Positions 11,996 to 22,430 are shown, counted from the stretch's first letter. The stretch is 64,000 bases of DNA from Haemaphysalis longicornis (GCA_013339765.2 CM023448.1:286370817-286434816), one strand, 5' to 3'. Notes: generated from the letters alone by a model not told the origin. Translations and numbers: made by a program.

Positions 11996-12626
11996 ATAAC
12001 TAAATTCTCTTACATTTTACGAAGATTTGCTCAGCTCGATGAAAATTTTTTCAAAAAATTGGCGCAACTTGAACAAGTGGTGCAAGGTTGGAGAGACAGA
12101 AGAGCTGGTGGCCCTTCTCCCTTCATCGGAGACCTGGCTGTTGCACTGCTCACATGGATTTCCGAACTTGCTGCTGAAAGGTCTCTATTACTGGCAGGCC
12201 CGGATCGCTCTGTCCGCAGCCTTTCACATTTCTCCTAAAGGGGACCGCGCTAACACGCGCTAGATCCCGCGGCAACCGGCTTCGCGAACTCGGCGTCTCT
12301 AGCGCCAACTCGGCGCCTGTACTCCCCACTTCAAGCGCGAACTCACGTGAACTGGCGAGAACAGCACGCGAGAGATCACACCACGAACGCTGCACAGAGT
12401 GTTCTCGAAGGTAGAGTTACCGACGCAGGGCGCTCCTCACGAGGGGGGCGCTCAAGTGCGCTCGGTATTTTTTCTTGGTATTTTTGCGAGCTCCTCACGT
12501 GGCGCACGCCCACGTGCAACATTGGCGACGCCGGGCGCTCCTCTCGAGGCTCACGCTCGCGTGTGCTCGGCATGGCTGAGTTTTGTGGTATCGTCTCCGG
12601 CGGATTTAAATGCTTAAATAAGTTTT

Positions 12627-13415
12627 TAGATGCGAAGCATCTCATGCTCGGGGCTGTTTCCTCCCTCTCTTGTCGTCGTTGCCCGCCGTCCGCACACCCA
12701 CTGCGCATGCCTGGCCAGGGCTTCGCGTTCAACCACCATCATCATCTTCCCGTAGGGGAACCCTGAGTACCACACCCCCACTGCGCTTGCCTGACCAGGC
12801 ACTGCTGATGATGACTGTGGCAGGATGACCCCAGGGATTGGATTAGATGCGAAGCATCTCATGCTCGGGGCTGTGTCCCTCCCTCCCTTGTCGTTGTCGT
12901 TGTCCGCCATCCGCACATCTACTGCGCATGCCTGGCCAGGCACCGCTGATGATGATTGTGGCAGGATGCCCCCCTAGGGATCGGCCAACCAAAGAATCCA
13001 TCACGAGATAGCTTCGCGTTCAACCACCGTCGTCATCTTCCCGTAGGGGAACCCTGCAGGAGGGTTGCAAGCTGGGCTAGTTTTATCCAAGAAGGGGAAC
13101 CCTGAGTAGTATGCGAGGCATTCCTCCTCTCCTCTCCGAAGCTCCTCTCCTCTCCGGGATTGCGCAACGAATGGCAACACCTGCGGCTCCGCGCGCGATA
13201 ATGCGAAGCAGCTTAGGGTTAGAGACGCGACGGTTGCCGCTGCATACTCCGCTGGGGGCGCCACTGTAGCTCCGCGGTATAAATGACGCGCGCGCGCGCG
13301 CGCTCCGCTCCCCTCATTCTCCTCCCGCAACGCCGCGATCGAAGTGAAATCTAATGGGAACTTGAGTCGACCCCATGGCTGCTTCGCATACTACTCAGGG
13401 TTCACCTAAGGGAAG
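12627..13415. repeat. Cluster of ATGCGAAGCAT-type repeat units, absent from copy 2
   Basis: Two units starting AGATGCGAAGCATCTCATGC at 12627 and 12847 (period about 220 bp) share TGCGCATGCCTGGCCAGG and, further on, CTTCCCGTAGGGGAACCCTG. The block ends near 13390 with CTGCTTCGCAT, the reverse complement of the starting motif, so it may be one composite element bounded by inverted ends. It holds a TATAAA at 13279 ahead of a CG dinucleotide run (13288-13303). The paralogous region passes directly from the base before to the base after this block. Confidence 0.65.
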
Positions 13416-13425
13416 ATGGTGAAAT

Positions 13426-14461
13426 TTCTTTTTGACATGTTGGATCAGAGATACAATAGCAGAGGTGTGCTCGTGGCGGTAATTTTAAACGGAGGCACTC
13501 TATAGTTTGAGCTTTGCTGTATACCTTATAGCTTCGACGATGCAAAATGGCAGATTGTCGCGGTACTCGCCACTCAGCCAGAATTACGGCTTGTATGCAG
13601 TTTGCGCAAAAGAATTTCCACGAGCAATGGGCCTCTTTCACATGGCGTGCACATTATGTCATTGCAATACTTCCTTATGACCCACTTCCAGCTTCTTCAG
13701 TGCTCCCAAAGATAAGAAGATCAGATAAGTGTGCAGCCTTTCGCGGTTCTTGTGGGTCAAGAGCAAGGCAGCAACACTGATATCAGTGCAGGCCATGTAG
13801 TACGTCTCCTCGTCTAGCAACGTGGTACATGAATAAAATTGTTTTACTTACATCGTGATTGCTACGAACCACGCCGTAAAGAAGGAAGACAGAAACGCCT
13901 CCTTTCTAAGCGTTTTAGCTATTCACGTTGCTGTGTGTGTAATTTAGTTATGTTCAAGCCACCAGGTGGCACACAGTGTTAAGGTGGCCAAAATACACAG
14001 TCATCATCAGTAACCGCAGCCCGGTTATAAATAGCGTGTAATAACAGTAAAGGAGGCTCTCTTTTCCCGTGGGTACGAGGTAGCGTCGGCGGCCCTCAGT
14101 CACGTTGGTGACTCAGTGTGCGTCGGATATAACACACGTTTTTTGCATTTTCGGTCCTTCGTTCCATGCGCCAACACCAGGGGAATGCAGCTCAATTACC
14201 CTTTAATGGCGGCCGAAGGGCTATGCTTGCGTTTAAAGCACGTCACTGTTGTCCGCAGTGGGATCAGAAATCAGGAAACGGGATCACGCATCGGCTAAAC
14301 GGATGGCAAATTGTTCAGCGGAAGGGTCGGAAGAATTTGGACGCTGAGGAATGGCCGGAAGAAGTTGGGCACTCGACATTCGTCAATATCCGCAAAGTTT
14401 TTTTTTCTGATGTGCTGTATCCAACAGCCGTTGATAATCTAAGTTAGTTTGTTAGTGGCGA
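13426..14461. other. Duplicated non-coding leader region
   Basis: Matches 52585-53400 throughout. A short frame at 13547-13780 (MADCRGTRHSARITACMQFA) has a 92-codon counterpart at 52710-52988 beginning almost identically. The frame is kept in part but ends differ, and I do not recognise a protein family. It could be the first exon or 5' leader of the F-box-like gene. Confidence 0.4.
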
Positions 14462-15080
14462 AAAAATGCGGCATTATCATCATCATTATCCCGCGTGTAA
14501 TTTCACGAAAAACATGAGGGGCGCCGTCAGAAGACAGAGGAAAAAGAAGACGATGCACGCCCACCGCATGCAGCACGCCCACTGCCCACCATTGCCACAG
14601 AGATGTCGTGATCGCCTTTCATTCCTTTGTTGCGGCGACAAGCCGGATGCCCTGCTAGATAGCTATGCCTTCATTCGCAAGTTTTTTTCCTGACAATCCT
14701 GTTCTATCCAAAGATCTTCTTTTTCTACTCTCAATGTTTTTTTCTCGTACTCCTTTTTTTTCTTCCTCTCTAAAATAAACCGGGTCACAGCCTAATTATT
14801 ACAGGCAGCTTCTTGGCCAATCCCCCGCGTGGGTACTTGTCAATGACGTAAGTAACCAACCAACCAACCAATCGCCCACCGCGATGGAATTCGACGACTC
14901 GCTTCGCGACGTTGTCCTCAAGGTACCTTCGTATCTACCTCCAGGATTTTCTCGAAGCGATCGCCCGGGTGTCGCAGCGATGGATGAAGCTGGCCTGCGG
15001 CCCTTCGCCGTACCCCATCAAGTGCATCCCCTCCGGGCACGGTGAGAGCCCGCAGCAAGCGCAAGAGATCCTGGTGCCCA
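14462..15080 (+). pseudogene. F-box-like gene unit A, disrupted by a LINE 3' end
   Basis: A leader (14468-14590) and the first part of an F-box-like protein starting at ATG 14884. The text MEFDDSLRDVVLK, then PSYLP, then ARVSQRWMKLACG gives the F-box pattern of a leading Leu-Pro, a hydrophobic helix and a terminal Arg-Trp. F-box domains bind SKP1 and bring substrates to SCF ubiquitin ligases. Here an extra base near 14942 breaks the frame, the unit stops at the end of the F-box region, and a truncated LINE (14592-14869) sits between leader and ATG. Not functional. Confidence 0.65.
14592..14869 (+). mobile_element. 5'-truncated LINE 3' end, same family as 22561-24205
   Basis: Begins TTGCCACAGAGATGTCGTGA, identical in order to 23916 onward, includes the last codons (CGGATGCCCTGCTAG), the T-rich 3' UTR, AATAAACCGGGTCACAGCC and an ACCAACCA tail. 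The other F-box leaders read CTGCCCACCGCCCACC uninterrupted here, so the insertion point is exact, but the local GCCCACC repeats hide the target-site duplication. Confidence 0.85.
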
Positions 15081-15120
15081 CCGCATGCAGCTAGCACGCC
15101 CCCTGCCCACCGCGCACCGC

Positions 15121-15370
15121 GATGGAATTTGGTGACTTACTTCCCGAAATCCTCAAGATACCTTCGTATCTACCTCCGGATTTTCTCGAAGTGATCGCCC
15201 GGGTGTCGCAGCGATGGATGAAGCTGGCCTGCGGCCCTTGTCCATACCCCTTGAAGTGCATTCCCCTCCGGGCACGGTGACAGCCCGCAACAAGCGCAAG
15301 AGATCCTGGAACGCGCCACCGTGCTGTTCACCCTACAAATCACCGCAAAAGCTGCAGACTTCGATCCCGG
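15121..15370 (+). pseudogene. F-box-like gene unit B
   Basis: Starts at ATG 15121 and reads the F-box N-terminus (MEFGDLLPEILKIPSYLPPD, then ARVSQRWMKLACG) for 53 codons. An extra C near 15269 then shifts into a stop at 15280-15282. Homology continues to about 15382, where the coding text jumps to the next leader at a GCGGCATTC word. It is a partial tandem unit, truncated by both frameshift and duplication breakpoint. Confidence 0.65.
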
Positions 15371-15521
15371 GGTACGGCGTCAGCGGGATTGCGGCATTCA
15401 TCATCATTAACGTGCGCGTAATTTCGCGAAAAACACGACGAGCGCCGTTAGAAGACAGAGGAAAAAGAAGACGATGCACGCCCACCGCATGCAGCACGCC
15501 CACTGCTCACCGCCCATCACG

Positions 15522-16479
15522 ATGGAATTCGACGACTCACTTCCCGAGGTTGTCCTCAAAGATACCTTCATATATACCAGAGGATTTTCTCGGAGAGATC
15601 GCTCGGGTGTCGCAGCGATGGATGAAGCTGGCCTGCGGCCCTTCTCTGTACCCCATGAAGTGCATCCCCTCCGGGCACGGTGACAGCCCGCAGCAAGTGC
15701 AAGCGATCCTGGAGCGCGCCACCGTGGTGCTCACCCTACAGATCACTGCAGAAGCTGCAGAGTTCGACACTGGGGTTACGGCGTCAACGAGATTGCGGCA
15801 TTCGAAGCCCCTGGTGCTTCCCGGCAGCGAAACCTCTCGTCGTGACATGCCGGGCATTGTAGAACGCTGCAAGTCCCTCACCGTCATCGTGCTCTGCGGC
15901 CAGCACGGGCTCGCTGCGACCGACGTCCACACCTCCGAGACGCTGCCCTTTCGTAAGAGGTTCGTAACATCGGACGACGTGGAGATTGGCGATGACGTTC
16001 TGCAGCAGCTATCTCGCAGATGCCCTCCGCTTGCTATCCTGGAGATAAACTCGGAGCACGTTTCCCGCAATGAAAGCTGGGACTATCTTTGGAGCCCCCA
16101 GCACCTCCGTATTTTGGCAGTGAATGTAATCTCCACCGCCGATTTGTGGCACATGTCGGAGAGTTGCCCGCGCTTCGAAGCGCTCGAAATCGAGGTCGTT
16201 ATACAGGAAAACGAGATCAGCGTGGCAAAAGCTCTCCATGGTTTCCAGCAACTCAGGTCGCTGTGCGTGATCCTCGAGTGCGGGCAACGGTGGCTGGAAG
16301 GGCAGCTCGGTACGCCACCCTTACTGCGCTGCTTCAAGTTGCCCCGTCTTGTTCTGGAGGAACAGCAATTCCATCAACTCATCTTGAGCTTCTGCGAGAC
16401 ACTGCACCACATCGAAATCGACGTCAGCATTATTCCGGACTGGTATCTTTTTTCCGCTGTCATTTTGCACGAAGGTTAA
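15522..16479 (+). pseudogene. F-box/LRR-like protein, nearly intact (unit C)
   Basis: The most complete copy of the family. From ATG 15522 it encodes an F-box-like N-terminus; one extra A near 15561 shifts the frame, after which it stays open to TAA at 16477-16479. Without that base it would be about 318 residues. Order: F-box (residues about 6-45, with SQRWMKLACG), a Cys/Pro linker, then a C-terminal half with repeated hydrophobic periodicity such as LRILAVNVIS, FEALEIEVVI, LRSLCVILEC and LHHIEIDVSI, which resembles degenerate leucine-rich repeats of FBXL proteins. A substrate-adaptor role in SCF ubiquitin ligation is inferred from family only. The extra base may be decay or a sequencing error. 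Confidence 0.6.
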
Positions 16480-17206
16480 AGTTAATTGCTTGCACCTATA
16501 CGGCTTGAAGGGCAATACCATTGTTTTTTTTATGTGCTAGCTCCCCAGCTTTACTGGTGCCTCCTTTTACATGGTGGCCGACCCGGACGATTCCGTCTAT
16601 CCATGGTGTCTGCTGTCTGGTGTCCATGGTGTCTGGTTGACACGCTGGACAAATAACCGCGACGAAAGACACGGCTGGCGTGCAACGTGCTCTTTTCGTC
16701 GCCCGAAGCGCGAGACGGCATAATGCTGCCGGCAACCCCATTCAAAGACTACCCTGTTGTACTTACGTCCACGCAGCCCACCATGGATTTGAAGAGGCAC
16801 TGTTTCAAGTGCGGTGAAGTTACCGCGCCAACCTCAAAGGTGGAGACCTCGTTTCGGACTATGAGCACGACTATAGAGTACCTGACTCTGGACTTGGACT
16901 GTGTGTGATCACTGACCAAGATAACTTATTGGAAGACCCGCGAGCCATGCAGTTAGGAAAACTATCCATTGCGGCTGATACTCCGGGAAGACAAAAAGTT
17001 CTGGTTTTGCTTGACTAAAGCTTTGTACTAGAATAGTTGGAATTGCGAAATGTTAAATGAACGTGAACTACCCACAAATATTAAATACTTAAAAAAAACA
17101 CAGGCTCAGGCATCGCATTAAATTACCTCGGAAAAAAAATCGGTCTCTCTCATCGATAACGAAATCGAAGACGTGCTGCCTACGCACTTGCCTCCGTCGC
17201 CGGCTT
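16480..17206. other. Duplicated 3' flank of the F-box unit
   Basis: Closely matches 54890-55600. It contains a short conserved ORF (separate entry) and otherwise no recognised feature up to the Gypsy insertion site. Confidence 0.6.
16723..16908 (+). CDS. Short conserved ORF, 61 codons, unknown
   Basis: Open from ATG 16723 to a TGA at 16908; the frame is open a further 12 codons upstream without an ATG. It reads MLPATPFKDYPVVLTSTQPT at the start, a CFKCGE pair of cysteines in the middle and IEYLTLDLDCV at the end. The paralog at 55125-55310 is the same length with two amino-acid differences (three with the upstream extension) and no silent ones. The end resembles the LRR-like strands of the adjacent F-box protein, so it may be a further exon of that gene. 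No family recognised. Confidence 0.35.
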   Translation: MLPATPFKDYPVVLTSTQPTMDLKRHCFKCGEVTAPTSKVETSFRTMSTTIEYLTLDLDCV

Positions 17207-17210
17207 ATAT

Positions 17211-17440
17211 TGTGACGTGGCAATGAAGGCACTGCTCGTAATAAAATGTATTACAGTCAAATACAAGCCGGTGGGCAGAGCAGATCGAATGTCCCCGGAC
17301 AGCGCGCACGTCCGCAAGGCAAGCAGGCGTCGTCGTCGTCTCCCAAGGCCGTGTACCAGCTTGGCAGTGGCGCATATCCCTGAAGGAGAGGTTGGCCATA
17401 GCTTAGCACTTGGATTGCTAATCTGCCAAGGCCCGTGACA
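17211..17440 (-). repeat. 3' LTR of the Gypsy element
   Basis: On the minus strand it begins TGTCACGGGCCTTGGCAG at 17440, after the purine-containing GCCGGAGGTTA, and ends ACGTCACA at 17211 against the target duplication. Length about 230 bp. No second copy is present in the element, so the left boundary is inferred from the TG start and the coding text upstream. Confidence 0.6.
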
Positions 17441-17609
17441 TAACCTCCGGCGGCGAGAGCACCGACCCGGTGCAAACAACGGAACAAGGTTAGAGGCAGC
17501 CTGGATCGCGGGAGTGGTACGGCTTCAGACGGGAGACGTGCACAAGTTGCGACGTTGAATGAGATGACGGCGAAGGCGTGAGGGGTCCAATTTCGTAGGG
17601 TCACGGGAG

Positions 17610-18800
17610 TTACCATGCGTAGGATGCGGTAAGGGCCCGTGAAACAACACAGCAGTTTTTCAGACAGGCCGACGTGGCGCGATGGGTCCACAGGAGTACC
17701 AAAGTGCCAGGGGCGAAGTACACATCGCGATGGTGCTGGTCATAGCGGTCTTTCTGGGCAGTTTGTGCAGTAGATATCCTGGCGCGGGCAACCTGTCGGG
17801 CCAAATCAGCGTGCGCGACCGCGTCTCGTGCGTATTCGGTTGTGAATATCCCCGAGTTAGGCAACACGGTGTCCAATGGTAAGGCAGGCTCTCGCCCAAA
17901 AAGAAGAAAGAAAGGGGAGTAGCCGGCAGCGTCGAGGCGAGAAAGAATTATACGCAAACGTAACGTAGGGTAGTGGCTACGTCCCAGTCGCGGTGGTCGG
18001 CGGACACGTACATGGCCAGCATATCCGTGAGCGTCTTGTTGAAGCGTTCAGTCAGTCCGTTTGTTTGCGGATTATAGGCGTTGTAAGATTGTGCTTCGTA
18101 CGGCAGGAACGGAGGAGGTCATCAATAACTTGGGACAAGAAAGTACCGCCCACGATCCGTAAGCAGTTGACGAGGGCCCCGTGGTGCAAGATTACAGCAT
18201 GTAGGAGGAAGTCGGCTACGTCTGTGGCACAGCTGGTGGGGAGGGCACGCGTGATAGCGTAACGCGTAGCATAATCCGTGGCGACAGCAATCCACTTGTT
18301 GCCCGACCGGGACAAGGGGAAAGGGCCGAGAAGGTCCACTCCTACACGGTAGAATGGTTCTGTGGGAACATCAATTGGTTGAAGGGTGCCGGCTGGAAGC
18401 AAACGAGGTGTTTTTCGGCGTTGGCATAGATCACACGCCGTGACGTATCGCCTCACGGACCGGTATAGGCCCGGCCAGTAAAAGCGCCGACGCACGCGGT
18501 CGTAAGTCCGAGCCACGCCAAGGTGACCAGCTGTGGGCGCGTCGTGAAGCTCGCGGAGGACGTCAGAGCGGAGATGCTGAGGGCAGTGCAAGTAGCTCGT
18601 CAGGCCCGTCCTCGCGAAAGTTTCGGCGGAACAAGATGCCATCACGAAGCATAAATTCACGCGTATAGAAGGGTCGGCCGGCTTGGAGCTGAGGCGTTGG
18701 ATGATCTTGTAAAGCGACGGATCACGGCGCTGATGGTCTGCAATGTTGAGCAAGTCCGACAGAGCGAATACGCCGGGGTCGTCGTCATTGTCTCGAGGGT
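17610..18800 (-). pseudogene. Gypsy integrase remnant
   Basis: Inserts element cDNA into host DNA in active copies. The minus frame ending at 18052 reads the HHCC zinc-binding domain (HDAPTAGHLGVARTYDRVRR, with CDLCQRRK further on), then the catalytic core starting VGVDLLGPFPLS with its Asp. The second Asp motif is damaged: GGTFLSQVIDDLL is preceded by Gly where Asp-Arg-Gly is expected. A stop at about 18052 is followed by another frame at 17610-17957 with the C-terminal region (FLLFGREPALPLDTVLP and DRYDQHHRDVYFAPG). Inactive. Confidence 0.85.
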
Positions 18801-20042
18801 CAGGGGGGGTCAACAGGGTGACGAGACAGGCAGTCCGCGTCTCTGTGCATGCGACCAGACTTGTAGACGACCGAATAGTCGTATTCCTGTAGCCGTAATG
18901 CCCAACGACCAAGTCGTCCAGTGGGGTCCTTCAGAGTGGAAAGCCAGCATAACGCATGGTGATCCGTAACTACAGCGAATGTTTTGCCGTACAAGTACGG
19001 ACGGAACTTGCTGACAGCCCATACAAGTGCGAGGCATTCACGCTCAGTGATAGAATAGTTGCGTTCGGCGTGGTTCAAAAGGCGACTGGCATACGCTATC
19101 ACTCTGGTGCCACCTGCTTGTCGCTGGATCAAGACAGCTCCTATGCCATGCCCACTTGCATCAGTACGAACTTCTGTCGGTGCCGTATCATCGAAATGGG
19201 CCAAAATCGGACAACTGGTCAGACGGTTAATGAGCGAGGAAAAAGCCGTGGCTTGTGCGGAGCCCCACGAGAACGAGGTATCGGTCTTCAGAAGATCCGT
19301 GAGCGGGCGGGCTATGTCAGCGAAGTTCTCGATGAAGCGGCGGAAGTAAGAGCATAGGCCAACAAAGCTGCGAACGTCCTTCGCAGATCGAGGGACAGGA
19401 AACTCTTTGACGGCGCGCACCTTGTCAGGGTCAGGTCGCACACCAGCAGCGTCCACTACATGTCCGAGGATCTTAAGTTGTTGGCCGCCGAAATGGCATT
19501 TGGACGCGTTGAGCTGGAGCCCGGCACGGCGGAAGACCGCAAGGATGTCCGACAGACGTTGAAGATGTGTCTCGAATGTTGGGGCAAACACGATGACGTC
19601 ATCCAAGTAGCAGATGCACGTCGACCACTTGAAACCGCGCAAAAGTGAGTCGATCATCCTTTCGAAGGTCGCAGGTGCATTACAAAGACCGAACGGCATG
19701 ACCTTGAATTGGTACAAGCCGTCCGGCGGTAACGAAAGCGGTCTTTTCGCGATCCATGGCGTCAACAGCAATCTGCCAATAGCCAGATCGTAGGTCGATC
19801 GACGAGAAATAGGACGCACCGTGAAGGCAATCGAGGGCATCATCTATTCGAGGGAGCGGGTAAACGTCCTTCTTAGTGATTTTATTCAAATGCCGGTAGT
19901 CAACGCAGAAGCGCCACGAACCATCTTTCTTTTTCACCAAGACGACTGGTGATGCCCACGGACTTGAAGAAGGTTCAATGACGTCCTTGTTCAGCATTTT
20001 CTCTACCTCGGTTTGAATGATTGCCCGTTCCGTTTGAGACAC
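18800..20042 (-). pseudogene. Gypsy reverse transcriptase and RNase H remnant
   Basis: Two minus frames give a nearly complete RT. 19680-20042 has SPWASPVVLVKKKDGSWRFC, then FSSIDLRSGYWQI (first catalytic Asp). After a frameshift near 19715, 18800-19843 has FKVMPFGLCNAPATFERM, then CYLDDVIVF (YLDD catalytic box) and FVGLCSYFRRFI. The Ty3-type RNase H follows with VRTDASGHGIGAVL, YSITERECLALVWAV and VVTDHHAL. A further frameshift near 18800 joins the integrase. RT and RNase H motifs themselves look sound. Confidence 0.9.
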
Positions 20043-20528
20043 CCGATATGGTCGCCGGTGTATAGGGGCCGCATCGCCGGTGTTGATGCGATGCGTTACC
20101 CTCCGAAGTCTGGCCTAACGGACGGTCGTCCAAATCAAAGATGTCCCGGTAGGATGCCAGTAGCTCGTGCAGTTGGCGAGCTTGTGAGGCGGAAAGGTCC
20201 GACGACATCATCTTCGTTAAGTCATCGGATGTCGGTGGATGATCTTTCGGACCGTCGGGAGGACTTGGGACATCAGTGGACACAGAAGAGAGCTGGCATC
20301 CATCGAGCGGACAAACAGTGGCCAGTGACATTCCCTGTGGAAGAACTTGGTAGGAACGACCAATATTCAAAAACGGCAAACTTATTTGATTTTGTGCGAC
20401 CGTGACGACTGTATGAGGAAGCGCCACGTTGTGCTGTAGGAGAACGTCAGTAAGAGGGGAAACCATGTACTCGCCGTCGGGGACAGGTGGGCACGGGGAC
20501 AAAGGAACGTAGGTTATGGCTTTTGGAG

Positions 20529-20918
20529 CTAATCGTAGGTGTTCGGCAGAGCATAGACGGTGATAAGGTTCAATGTCGGCAACAGGACCAATCGCAGGTC
20601 AAGACGGAGGATGCCGGAGGCGCAGTCTATGAGGGCGGCGTGGTCAGTAAGAAAGTCGAGGCCCAGAATAATGTCATGAGGGCAGGCGTCCAAGACGGTG
20701 AATTGAACTGGTATTTTGTGTCCTGCGATGCCAACTCGAGCTGTGCAGAGACCTGCTACGGTGGGTGTCCGGCCGTCGGCGACTCGTACAATGTTGGAGG
20801 GAGCAGCGTCATAACTTTGTGCAGGCGGCGGCGAAGGGGGGCGAAGCTCATAACCGAAATGTTCGCCACCGGTGTCTATCAGGGCGTCCACACGAATACC
20901 ATCAATATCAATTTCCAA
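20529..20918 (-). pseudogene. Gypsy aspartic protease remnant
   Basis: The frame reads IDIDGIRVDALIDTGGEHFG, with the DTG active-site triad expected to be followed by A/S, then IVRVADGRTP, and near the C-terminus HDIILGLDFLTDHAALIDC, the ILG helix of retropepsins. It lies between gag and RT as in Gypsy polyproteins. DTGG in place of DTGA or DTGS suggests loss of activity. The linker to RT (19975-20502) is in another frame. Confidence 0.85.
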
Positions 20919-21001
20919 GAGATTGTGTTTCGTCGTATTAGTGAAGAGAGGATTTTCGGGCCAGGTCGGAAATGCAGCATCACCTCCGGGAGCTGCATGA
21001 G

Positions 21002-21616
21002 CTAGTTTCCCGGGGGGGTAGCGGCGTAAGAAGCAGGCGGGGAGGGGCGGCGGGGGTGAGGCGAACGAGACTGGCGACGTTGTGGGGACGGGGAACGGCC
21101 AAAACGGGTGGTCAGGGAACTGCCGGAAACGTCACGCTGCTGGTAACCAGGCATGAATTGGTGGGTCCTATCGCTGGAATAGCTTCTATCAGGAAACCTT
21201 GGCTGCGGCGGCGACGACCAGCGGTAACGGCAGTAGCGAGACACATGCCCGACGCGCGAACAATTGAAGCAAATTGGCCGGTTGTCAGCGGTACGCCATT
21301 CGGTAGGGCTGCGACGGCGGTAACGGGGTGGGGCGTCGTAACGGCTGGGCATTCCGCTCCGTGCGAAGGGAGTGGAGGAGCTTGCAGGAGCATGCGAGCA
21401 CGACAGAGAACACACAGGGTGAATTCCCAGGTTGGCAACTTCTTCACGCACGACTGCCTGGATGAGTGCAACAGTCGGGGCATTTCGGGCATGGCCGTAT
21501 TGAGGTGGGATAGCCGGAACCATGGCCTCTATTTCGCGGCGCACTATCGTCGTCAGAGGGTCGGTATGAGTCGGCAGGTCATCGGTCGGCGGTGGGCGGG
21601 GTGGCCCACCACCACA
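21002..21616 (-). pseudogene. Gypsy gag C-terminal fragment with zinc knuckle
   Basis: The frame is open from the insertion junction at 21616 (Gly/Pro-rich, then TDDLPTHTDPLTTIVRREIE) to a stop at 21002. It carries a CCHC knuckle, CFNCSRVGHVSRYC, of the nucleocapsid type, followed by an Arg/Ser/Pro-rich tail. Capsid-domain sequence is missing because the element is cut at this point. Position just upstream of protease agrees with a gag-pol layout. Confidence 0.85.
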
Positions 21617-21620
21617 ATAT

Positions 21621-22342
21621 TAACATCCTGAAAAAAATGCCACATTTCTTTGTTAAATCTTTAGATTTTAGTGACAACGATCTCGATAAATGGAGCAGCG
21701 CATTCAGACATGCTGCAGTCGAATAGAACGTTTATCGAACTGCGGTCTGCTGACTTGGCCAAAGCTGCAGCTCGTTAAAGCGGCGCCCAGATCGCCCTTT
21801 GTACGACTTTTTGCAAAGAAGTGGAAAGGGAAAACAGTGCCGCAAGAGCGTCGAACAAAGATACGTATTTGCTCTGCTCCAGTATTTGCTCTATTCCTCA
21901 GGTGGCAATAAATTGCTTCCTTAGCTTTAGATCAGTCATTCTCAGCCGTGGATGTGGGGGGAGCCCTTGTATAGAGGTGGAAGCGATGGGGAACCCATTG
22001 AAACAGGGGGTCGGGGGGGCGGTTAAGGAGGACATGTAGACTAACACAACTGGAGCGCGAAACAGGTCAGTTTAGTTTAGAAAAGTGTCACATCCCTTCA
22101 ATTTAGGCAGTTCATCAATACGCGGCAGAGTCGCACAAGAAGAGTTGCACATCAGCTTCCGCATACAAATTAAGGCACTTTCTTTTCAAGCATGCAACCC
22201 CGGAAAAAGCACACTCATAAGTTGCAGGAAACTGATGACAGAATTATTTCATGGGAAGGGGGAATATTTATGCAGCTGATCCAAAATGCCTGAAGGCTCG
22301 GTAACTGACTTTGCCTTTATACAGTATATATATATATATATT
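21621..22342. other. Duplicated non-coding segment
   Basis: Matches 55601-56275 (shared AGACATGCTGCAGTCGAATA, CTCAGGTGGCAATAAATTGC and GCTTCCGCATACAA). Ends in a (TA)n tract at 22325-22341. No gene recognised. Confidence 0.6.
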
Positions 22343-22373
22343 CTGACGAAGGCTTCTCCGAAGCCGAAACGTT
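22343..22373 (+). ncRNA. Hammerhead-ribozyme-like core (Penelope-type end?)
   Basis: CTGACGA (22343-22349), one extra A, a 6-bp stem GGCTTC/GAAGCC with a TCC loop, then GAAAC (22366-22370). This resembles the hammerhead core CUGANGA, stem II, GAAA found in Penelope-like elements. The extra A beside stem II and the unclear stems I and III make catalysis doubtful. It sits in an 80-bp island between two (TA)n tracts. Confidence 0.3.
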
Positions 22374-22430
22374 AATACATTTTCGTTCGTTACCCTTTAG
22401 TCTTCTCTTTCACTGTATATATATATATAT

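Larger units (their letters stand above)
17211..21616 (-). mobile_element. Ty3/Gypsy LTR retrotransposon, 5'-truncated in gag
   Basis: Minus-strand element with gag zinc knuckle, protease, RT, RNase H and integrase in Gypsy order, then one 3' LTR. The paralogous site at 55591-55610 is empty (GGCTTATATTAACATCC). The insert is flanked by ATAT on both sides (17207-17210 and 21617-21620), or ATATT if 5 bp is allowed, and with the 4-bp choice begins TG and ends CA. The 5' side has no LTR: an open gag frame starts at the very junction. Several frameshifts; non-autonomous now. Confidence 0.9.

Noticed and set aside
15214..15521. N-terminal 100 residues of the 421-codon ORF
   Set aside because: They read unit B in a wrong frame and then the leader; the real start is ATG 15522 with a frameshift.
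20972..21631. 219-codon plus-strand ORF and others over 17-21.6 kb
   Set aside because: Antisense shadows of the minus-strand Gypsy gag-pol, which has clear motifs.
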